Below, one piece after another: positions 23,601 through 27,867 of a DNA stretch of 27,867 nt. Origin of the DNA: an uncultured Oscillibacter sp. (GTDB lineage Bacteria; Bacillota; Clostridia; Oscillospirales; Oscillospiraceae); the NCBI GenBank assembly GCA_905200545.1, contig CAJKKQ010000030.1:1-27867 (forward strand), written 5' to 3'. The notes under the pieces were generated by a model, which was given only the letters and a program-made list of their open reading frames with translations, searched no databases and was not told the DNA's origin. The position numbers and the translations under genes are program-made. How positions within the stretch are numbered: the stretch's first letter is position 1; each line of letters opens with the position of its first letter.

Positions 23601-24247
23601 CCCGGGAGACCCAAATGCCCTCCAAGGTTACTGCCACCCAGCTCAAGGGGCGGGCAGTGGACGAGGAGATTGCCGAGCACGCTGCCCATACCCCCTATCT
23701 GCGGCCCCTGACCCAGCCCAGATTCCGTCAGGAGCACCACGGGCTGACCTCCGCGGAGCGGGGGACAGCCACCCATCTGGTGCTCCAGTACCTGGACTTT
23801 TCCGGGGGTGATGCTGCCGGTCAGGTGGCGGCACTCCGTGCCCGGAACCTCCTGACGGAGGAGCAGGCGGCGGAGGTGGATGTGGAGGCTCTGGATCGCT
23901 TCCTGGCCTCCCCTCTGGCCCAGGAGATCCGGCAGGGTCGCAACATCCTGCGGGAGTACCGCTTTACGCTGCTGATGGATGAGCGGATCTATGATCCGGC
24001 GGCGCAGGGAGGGGACGAGATGCTCCTCCAGGGCGTAGTGGACTGCTGCTTCGAGACGGACGCAGGCATCACCGTGGTGGATTTCAAGACGGACCGTGTG
24101 TTCACGGCAGCGGAAATCCGGGCGCGGGCGGAGCAGTACCGGCCCCAGCTGGAGGCGTACAGCCGGGCGCTGGAGCAGGTGTTGGAAAAGAAGGTGGGGC
24201 GTCGGGTGCTGTGCTTCCTGGCACCGGGAGAGACGGTGGACGTCTGA
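20687..24247 (+). CDS. addA: ATP-dependent helicase/nuclease AddAB, subunit AddA
   Basis: This 1186-residue UvrD/Rep-type (SF1A) helicase with a C-terminal nuclease is the motor and second nuclease of AddAB. Helicase motifs in order are LTPQQQAVV (Q motif), AAAGSGKT (25-32), DEYQDT (400-405, Walker B), GDVKQSIYRFRLADP, SKNFRSRREIL, LMSIHKSKGLEFPIVVL and ILYVAMTRPKEKL. The nuclease site is seen in VDCCFETDAGITVVDFKTD, with Asp1132 and Lys1134. All key residues look intact. ATG 20687 follows GGAGAGGAGGG and overlaps the addB stop by 13 bases. No strong T-run terminator follows; the next promoter, for rpmE, begins 36 bases downstream. Confidence 0.96.
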   Translation: MAKLTLTPQQQAVVENRGGSLLVSAAAGSGKTKVLVDRLFLYITQDRCNVDDFLIITYTKAAAAELRGKIAAELSRRLGEDPGNQHLRRQLLRVYQADIKTVDAFCTALLRENTHLLAEEGERYALTADFKVLDDHEASLLRRRVLDRVLESFYQELDEGRTLLADTLGAGRDDSRLAELVLEIHEKLQSHADPEAWLSRERDTWRNLPERFDDTPYAAVLLEDVRRQGAHWASLLRRGAERTAGDAGLERGYGEKFRVTAAAFDALAEAPDWEGARSAAGNIVFPRLTTPKGRKDEGIVVSLKQAWESCKDAVGKLEEVLDVSGGEAMEDLTAVAPAMVALLDLTEQFSQAYRTEKLRRGTVDFSDQEHLALRLLVGPDSAPTELGRQVSARYREILVDEYQDTNEVQNAIFRAVSREERNIFTVGDVKQSIYRFRLADPTIFLEKYSRYPSYEEAEEGEPRKILLSKNFRSRREILDAANFIFENILSPQMGEMVYGEDEALHFGAAYYPERQDCDTEFHLIAVGRDAPEGERPVKRLTAEARFVARRIRQLLDEGYPVTGEDGALRPCRPEDIVILMRSPGSRTAAFAQALAERDIPCSFQENSDYFHTMEVSTMVSLLELVDNPRQDVPLISVLRSPVFGFDPDRLAQIRAGTPTGEYYDAVAADEGEDCKAFLETLGSLRQAARDMSVHQLIWHIYNTLNVLGIFGAMDQGAQRRENLIALGRHAESFESSGYRGLFAFVTQLRQLLEEGKAPETRTASAGTGVRLMSIHKSKGLEFPIVVLADLDHAFSRQDFDTPVLVHPKLGLGPIRVDTARRIKYPTLARKAVEQALRRENLAEEQRILYVAMTRPKEKLILVDALYHAESRLKKLAAGAACPVLPETVASGRSFGDWLLLPLLCRPEAAPLLALAQAEPGGLYTGDTIPWQVFCHDGGDFRERSAVPRAAEEQRVTGPAFSPEMLDFVYPYTRETQMPSKVTATQLKGRAVDEEIAEHAAHTPYLRPLTQPRFRQEHHGLTSAERGTATHLVLQYLDFSGGDAAGQVAALRARNLLTEEQAAEVDVEALDRFLASPLAQEIRQGRNILREYRFTLLMDERIYDPAAQGGDEMLLQGVVDCCFETDAGITVVDFKTDRVFTAAEIRARAEQYRPQLEAYSRALEQVLEKKVGRRVLCFLAPGETVDV

Positions 24248-24282
24248 AAGAAAATTTTCCATGGGAAAAATGAAAAAATAGC

Positions 24283-24311
24283 TTGCAATCCGGAAAAGCG
24301 TGTGGTAAACT
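24283..24311 (+). promoter_or_regulatory. extended -10 promoter of rpmE
   Basis: TTGCAA (24283-24288) and TAAACT (24306-24311) are 17 bases apart, with TGTGG directly before the -10 box. The transcript begins near 24318 and has a leader of about 60 nt. Confidence 0.75.
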
Positions 24312-24317
24312 AATTAA

Positions 24318-24379
24318 CGCCTTTGTAAGGTGAAAGCTTTCCGGGGGTAGTTTTGAACAGAAAGAGGTGAACGAGAGCA
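24318..24379 (+). promoter_or_regulatory. rpmE leader, possible ribosomal-protein autoregulatory element
   Basis: The leader has CCTT-TGT-AAGG (about 24320-24330) and an adjacent GAAAGCTTTC palindrome, then the GAGGTG ribosome site. L31 genes in several phyla, including Firmicutes, carry conserved leader RNAs thought to bind L31. I cannot confirm a match to that motif by eye. Confidence 0.3.
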
Positions 24380-24583
24380 ATGAAGGAAGGAATCCATCCC
24401 AATTATCAGCAGACTACGATTACTTGCGCCTGCGGTAATGTGATTGAGACAGGTTCTACCAAGAAGGATATCAAGGTGGAAGTCTGCTCTAAGTGTCACC
24501 CCTTCTTCACGGGCAAGCAGAAGCTGGTGGATACCGGCGGACGCGTGGCCAAGTTCAACAAGAAGTTCGGCCTGGACAAGTAA
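24380..24583 (+). CDS. rpmE: 50S ribosomal protein L31, zinc-binding type
   Basis: This 67-residue protein is L31 of the zinc-containing type. It begins [10 protein letters not shown], has TITCACGN and [16 protein letters not shown], and so carries all four zinc ligands (Cys16, Cys18, Cys36, Cys39). It ends in the usual basic [11 protein letters not shown] segment. L31 bridges the 50S and 30S subunits. Zinc-free paralogues often replace it under zinc limitation; none is in this window. The start follows GAGGTG at about 10 nt. It is a single-gene unit between its own promoter and terminator. Confidence 0.97.
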   Translation: MKEGIHPNYQQTTITCACGNVIETGSTKKDIKVEVCSKCHPFFTGKQKLVDTGGRVAKFNKKFGLDK

Positions 24584-24600
24584 GTCTGACACGAAACCGA

Positions 24601-24635
24601 AAGGGTCTGCTGCACTGCGCGGCAGACCCTTTTTG
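24601..24635 (+). terminator. terminator of rpmE
   Basis: AAGGGTCTGC (24601-24610) pairs with GCAGACCCTT (24622-24631) around an 11-nt loop and runs into TTTTT. Confidence 0.92.
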
Positions 24636-24644
24636 TATTTCTGA

Positions 24645-24673
24645 TTTACTTTTCTCCGGGGAACGCATATACT
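24645..24673 (+). promoter_or_regulatory. promoter of the flavin reductase-hflX operon
   Basis: TTTACT (24645-24650) and TATACT (24668-24673) are 17 bases apart (4/6 and 5/6). This places the start near 24680, just upstream of the GGGGGAG ribosome site. Confidence 0.6.
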
Positions 24674-24706
24674 GTACCTAATCATGAAAAGGGGGAGCGA
24701 TTCACT

Positions 24707-25219
24707 ATGCGCCTGCAGCCTGTGGATTTTCAGTCCATGACCCCGGAGGTTTTCCGGGTTTTTGAAACGCAAAACGCCCTGCTGACGGCAGGGGACCGGG
24801 AGACGTGCAATACCATGACCATCGGCTGGTGCCAGCTGGGCCGTGTGTGGAACCTGCCGGTGTGCACGGTGTATGTGCGGCCGGAGCGCTATACCTATGA
24901 ATTTATGGAGTCCCACGACTATTTCACCGTGTCGGTTCTGCCGCAGGAGGCAAAGAAGATCATGGCCCTGTGCGGCACCAAGAGCGGCCGGGATGTGGAT
25001 AAGGTCCGGGAATGCGGACTGACCCTTTGCTACGGTGCCGGAGATGCGCCCTTCTTTGACGAGGCGGAGTGGGTGCTGGTTTGCAAAAAGGCCTATGTCC
25101 AGGATCTGGACGCCGCCTGCGTGCTGGATGCGCGCATCCACGGTTCCTATGGCGCCAAGGGCAACTGGCACCGGGCTTACATTGGCGTAGTCGTGGAGGC
25201 CTATCAGCAGAAACGATAA
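24707..25219 (+). CDS. flavin reductase family protein (FMN-binding split barrel)
   Basis: This 170-residue soluble protein resembles flavin reductase-like / FMN-binding split-barrel proteins. It has NTMTIGWCQLGRVWNLPVCTVYVRPERYTYEFME in the first half, then YFTVSVLP and GTKSGRDVDKVRE, all typical of the clostridial members. It probably binds FMN and reduces or carries flavin using NAD(P)H, but the electron partner is unknown. The start is ATG 24707, preceded by GGGGGAG. HflX starts 9 bases after the stop, so the two are likely co-transcribed. No direct functional link to HflX is known to me. Confidence 0.87.
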   Translation: MRLQPVDFQSMTPEVFRVFETQNALLTAGDRETCNTMTIGWCQLGRVWNLPVCTVYVRPERYTYEFMESHDYFTVSVLPQEAKKIMALCGTKSGRDVDKVRECGLTLCYGAGDAPFFDEAEWVLVCKKAYVQDLDAACVLDARIHGSYGAKGNWHRAYIGVVVEAYQQKR

Positions 25220-25228
25220 GGAGTACAA

Positions 25229-26500
25229 ATGCAGCAAACAGAAGAAGTTCGTGATAAAGTGGTACTGGTGGGCCTCAACTCCCCGGTACTGAAAAAGGAA
25301 GAGAATGCCGACGAGGACACCATGGAGGAGCTGGAATCTCTGGTAGAGACCGCCGGCGGCGAAGTGGTGGGGGTGGTGCTGCAGAACCGTCCTTCCCCGG
25401 ATCCCCGCACCTTCATTGGCGAGGGCAAGGCGGCGGAGGTAAAGCTCTACTGTGAGAATACCGGCGCCACTATGGTGATCTTTGACAACGACCTCTCGCC
25501 CTCCCAAATGCGGGTGCTGACGGAGGTATTCGGCGTCCAGGTGCTGGACCGCTGCGGATTGATTCTGGATATCTTTGCCCAGCGGGCCAAGACGAAGGAG
25601 GGCCGTCTCCAGGTGGAACTGGCCCAGTATCAATATCTGCTGCCCCGCCTGACGGGCATGTGGACGCACCTGGAGCGCCAGGCGGGCACCAGCGGCAAAG
25701 GCCCTATCGGCTCCAAGGGTCCCGGCGAGACCCAGCTGGAGACGGACCGCCGTCATATCCACCGCAAGATCGACAAGCTTCGGGAGGATCTGGAGGATGT
25801 GCGCCGGGTGCGGAGCACCCAGCGCCAGCAGCGCCAGAAAAACGAGATTCCGGTGGTGGCCATCGTGGGCTATACCAACGCCGGAAAGTCCACCCTGCTT
25901 AACCACCTCACCGGGGCGGGGATCCCCGCCAACAACCGCCTTTTCGATACCCTGGATACCACCAGCCGTCTGCTGACGGTCAGCGATACGTTGGATGTGG
26001 TGGTGTCGGACACGGTTGGTTTCATCCGCAAGCTGCCCCACCAGTTGGTGGAGGCCTTCAAGGCCACGCTGGAGGAGCTGGAATACGCGGATCTGCTGCT
26101 CCACGTCATCGACGTGTCCAACCCAGAGTGGCAGCAGCAGGCCCAGGTGGTGGAAAACCTGATTTTGGAACTGGGGGCGGGCGAACTGCCCCGCATCGAC
26201 GTCTTCAACAAGTCGGATCTTCTGCCGGTGGGGGAGATTATGCCACACGGAGAGGACATCGTCTCCATCTCCGCCAAGACCGGCGAGGGCATTGACAAGC
26301 TACTGGAGATGATCGACAAGCGCCTGGACAAAGGCAGCCGCCGCTGCGTGCTCCACATCCCCTATGATAAGGGCGGCCTGTTGGATATGCTTTACCGGGA
26401 AGCCAAGGTGGAGTCCGTGGAGTACGGGGAGACCATCGATGTGGTGGCCGTTTGCGGCCCCCGCACCATGGGACAGGTGGCTCCCTACGCGGAGCCGTGA
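25229..26500 (+). CDS. hflX: ribosome-associated GTPase HflX
   Basis: This 423-residue protein is HflX, a GTPase that binds the 50S subunit and splits stalled or hibernating ribosomes under stress. The N-terminal HflX domain includes RPSPDPRTFIGEGKAAEV and GLILDIFAQRAKTKEGRLQVE. The diagnostic GPGETQLETD is at 164-173 and is followed by a basic helical linker. G-domain motifs are GYTNAGKST (214-222, G1), DTVGF (261-265, G3) and NKSD (327-330, G4). All nucleotide-binding residues look intact. ATG 25229 has AAGGAG 7 nt upstream. The gene sits inside a tight operon, 9 bases from each neighbour. Together with rqcH and mrnC it makes three ribosome-handling genes in the window, although they are not adjacent. 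Confidence 0.96.
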   Translation: MQQTEEVRDKVVLVGLNSPVLKKEENADEDTMEELESLVETAGGEVVGVVLQNRPSPDPRTFIGEGKAAEVKLYCENTGATMVIFDNDLSPSQMRVLTEVFGVQVLDRCGLILDIFAQRAKTKEGRLQVELAQYQYLLPRLTGMWTHLERQAGTSGKGPIGSKGPGETQLETDRRHIHRKIDKLREDLEDVRRVRSTQRQQRQKNEIPVVAIVGYTNAGKSTLLNHLTGAGIPANNRLFDTLDTTSRLLTVSDTLDVVVSDTVGFIRKLPHQLVEAFKATLEELEYADLLLHVIDVSNPEWQQQAQVVENLILELGAGELPRIDVFNKSDLLPVGEIMPHGEDIVSISAKTGEGIDKLLEMIDKRLDKGSRRCVLHIPYDKGGLLDMLYREAKVESVEYGETIDVVAVCGPRTMGQVAPYAEP

Positions 26501-26509
26501 GGTGAGGAC

Positions 26510-27055
26510 ATGATTCTGGAAACACCCCGGCTGGTGCTGCGGCCCTTTACTCCGGCAGATGCGGAGGATCTCTATGACTATGCCCGGGATCCCCGGGTAG
26601 GGCCTATAGCGGGCTGGTCACCCCATAGAAGCGTGGAAGAGAGCCGGGAGATCATCCGTACGGTGTTCGCCGCTCCCCACGTATTTGCCGTGGAGCTGCG
26701 GGAGACCGGACGGGTGGTGGGCTCTGTTGGATTGGTGGGCCGCCACCCTATGGGAGATCATCCAAACTGCCCGGACGATGAGGTGGGGTATAGCCTCCGT
26801 CCGGATCTCTGGGGCCGGGGATTGATGCCGGAGGCCATGAAAGCTGTGCTGGATTATTCCTTTACACAGATTGCAATAAAACGAGTTTGGTGCGGGCATG
26901 TTGCAGGGAACTGGCGCAGCGCCCGGGTCATCCAAAAGTGCGGCTTTCACTACTGCACCTCCCGTACAGAGCGCCACGGAGAGCAGGACAAGCTGATCTA
27001 TTACTATGTGCTGACAGGGGAGGACTGGCGTGAGCGGATATCGGGTGCCTTTTGA
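26510..27055 (+). CDS. GNAT family N-acetyltransferase (RimJ-like)
   Basis: This 181-residue protein starts with LETPRLVLRPFTPADAEDLY, the typical opening of RimJ/RimL-type GNAT enzymes. It carries the acetyl-CoA loop in LRPDLWGRGLMPEAMKAVL (W101-G102-R103-G104) and ends with the usual NWRSARVIQKCGFHY segment. It would acetylate an amine of a protein, amino acid or small molecule; the substrate is not predictable. The start is ATG 26510 after GAGGTGAGGAC, 9 bases after hflX, and its 3' end overlaps the yigZ start by 26 bases. A short AT-rich patch lies near 26850-26890. Confidence 0.92.
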   Translation: MILETPRLVLRPFTPADAEDLYDYARDPRVGPIAGWSPHRSVEESREIIRTVFAAPHVFAVELRETGRVVGSVGLVGRHPMGDHPNCPDDEVGYSLRPDLWGRGLMPEAMKAVLDYSFTQIAIKRVWCGHVAGNWRSARVIQKCGFHYCTSRTERHGEQDKLIYYYVLTGEDWRERISGAF

Positions 27056-27668
27056 GAACGCGGAGAGCGAGTTCACGGAAAAGCGTTCCCGCTTCATCAG
27101 CCATATCTGGCGGGTGGAGACGGAGGAAGAGGCGCGCTCCCACATCGAGGAGATGAAAAAGCGTTACTACGACGCCCGGCACAACTGCTGGTGCTATTTG
27201 CTCCACGAGGGCGGCATCGTGCGCTACTCTGATGACGGGGAGCCTCAGGGAACGGCAGGCCAGCCCATGCTGGCGGTGTTCCAGCGCCAGGAAGTCACCA
27301 ATGTGTGCTGCGTGGTGACCCGGTACTTCGGCGGGATCCTGCTGGGTGCCGGCGGGCTCACCCGGGCCTATACCCGGGGAGCCAAGGATGCCCTGGACGC
27401 GGCGGGCATTTCTCAGATGAGTCTTTGGACGTTGTGGGAGGTGCCCTGTACCTACCCGCTTTTAGAGCGGGTGAAGCTGGAGATTGCCGCCTGTGGCGGC
27501 GTGGTGCGCAGTGCGGATTACGGTGCGGATATCCTCCTGCAGGCGGCTTTTCCGGCTGGCGGTGCGGAGCAGTTTGCCCCCCGTTTGACGGAGCTCTCCG
27601 CCGGTGGGCTGGAGATGCTGCCATCCGGCGAGGAGTTTTTGCCTGGTCCCCGGCAGGAGGCCAACTGA
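27030..27668 (+). CDS. yigZ: YigZ / IMPACT (UPF0029) family protein
   Basis: This 212-residue protein matches the bacterial YigZ family. The N-terminal IMPACT domain has KRSRFISHIW, SDDGEPQGTAGQP (67-79) and TRYFGGILLGAGGL (97-110). A C-terminal DUF1949-type domain, about 140-205, follows. Bacterial members are thought to act in translation-related regulation by analogy with eukaryotic IMPACT, but this is not settled. The start codon is GTG 27030, preceded by GGGGAGG at about 7 nt. It lies inside the end of the acetyltransferase gene, so translation is probably coupled. It is the last gene of the four-gene operon. Confidence 0.92.
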   Translation: MSGYRVPFENAESEFTEKRSRFISHIWRVETEEEARSHIEEMKKRYYDARHNCWCYLLHEGGIVRYSDDGEPQGTAGQPMLAVFQRQEVTNVCCVVTRYFGGILLGAGGLTRAYTRGAKDALDAAGISQMSLWTLWEVPCTYPLLERVKLEIAACGGVVRSADYGADILLQAAFPAGGAEQFAPRLTELSAGGLEMLPSGEEFLPGPRQEAN

Positions 27669-27676
27669 AAGCATAC

Positions 27677-27726
27677 GCAAAAGATCGGCAGGACGGATGT
27701 TCCGTCCTGCCGATCTTTTGCATTTT
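27677..27726. terminator. bidirectional terminator between yigZ and gdhA
   Basis: A perfect 21-bp stem pairs 27677-27697 with 27701-27721 around TGT. The ends are A-rich on the left (GCAAAAGATC) and T-rich on the right (GATCTTTTGCATTTTG), suiting both convergent genes. Confidence 0.93.
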
Positions 27727-27751
27727 GTGATATGTAGAACTTGAAAATCCC

Positions 27752-27867
27752 TTAGAATACGCCCTGGGCCATCATGGCGTCAGCCACCCGCTGGAAACCT
27801 GCGATGTTGGCACCGGCCACCAGGTTGTACCCCAGTCCATACTGCTCCGCCGCGTCCACGCTCATCT
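27752..27867 (-). CDS. gdhA: NADP-type glutamate dehydrogenase, C-terminal end (partial)
   Basis: The last 37 codons of a minus-strand gene enter the window, ending at a TAA (plus 27752-27754). The residues GYNLVAGANIAGFQRVADAM followed by MAQGVF are the conserved C-terminus of hexameric glutamate dehydrogenase; E. coli GdhA ends in a similar GANIAGF-x-KVADAM-x-AQGV. The enzyme interconverts 2-oxoglutarate plus ammonium and glutamate. The rest of the gene lies beyond the window, so cofactor preference cannot be read. It faces the bidirectional terminator at 27677-27726. Confidence 0.88.
   Translation of the reverse strand, partial: MSVDAAEQYGLGYNLVAGANIAGFQRVADAMMAQGVF

Noticed and set aside
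24314..26248. A 644-codon minus-strand frame across rpmE, the flavin reductase and hflX
   Set aside because: It covers three clearly recognised plus-strand genes, their promoters and a terminator, and its translation is low-complexity His/Gln/Leu-rich with no family match.

Overview
The window looks like a chromosomal segment from a GC-rich, endospore-forming Gram-positive bacterium of the Clostridia, most likely a gut Oscillospiraceae relative (Flavonifractor / Oscillibacter / Lawsonibacter type). The reasons are a stage II sporulation protein R gene, the Firmicutes AddAB recombination nuclease instead of RecBCD, mini-RNase III next to an RqcH-type NFACT protein, a large SLH-anchored surface protein, extended -10 promoters, strong AGGAGG ribosome sites and GC-rich codons. 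No database was consulted; the placement is inference from gene content. I see no phage, insertion sequence, CRISPR array, rRNA or tRNA.

Layout. Positions 1-6260 hold surface and accessory genes: a protein of five zinc-binding (DUF4379-type) repeats, then a 1592-residue secreted SLH protein closed by a perfect 26-bp palindromic terminator. Positions 6260-8030 hold a sodium:solute symporter behind a consensus promoter and a roughly 200-nt leader with two terminator-like hairpins. Positions 8030-10935 hold a minus-strand CmpB-type membrane protein divergent from a mrnC-rqcH operon (rRNA maturation and ribosome quality control). Positions 10935-12640 hold a CPA2-type cation/proton antiporter convergent with a small DUF378 membrane protein. 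Positions 12735-14860 hold thrH and a DUF1015 gene, a likely serine-metabolism pair. Positions 14869-16595 hold ispE and spoIIR. Positions 16599-24247 hold a minus-strand DUF1643 gene divergent from the addB-addA operon. Positions 24283-24635 hold rpmE as a single-gene unit. Positions 24645-27726 hold a four-gene operon (flavin reductase, hflX, GNAT acetyltransferase, YigZ/IMPACT). The window ends in the 3' end of a minus-strand glutamate dehydrogenase gene.

Most of the window is ordinary housekeeping sequence with compact genes and clear rho-independent terminators, several of them bidirectional between convergent genes. The more unusual signals are in non-coding DNA: the attenuator-like leader of the symporter gene; a 61-nt inverted-repeat structure whose 3' arm covers the ribosome site and first start codon of spoIIR; a near-consensus promoter pointing antisense through the CmpB-like gene toward mrnC; and four promoters sharing the same TGTGG sequence just upstream of the -10 box. 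Among proteins, the RqcH homologue has Glu-Arg where I expect the family's Asp-Arg motif, and thrH beside DUF1015 suggests a serine-linked role for that uncharacterised family. These are hypotheses from reading the sequence, not measurements.
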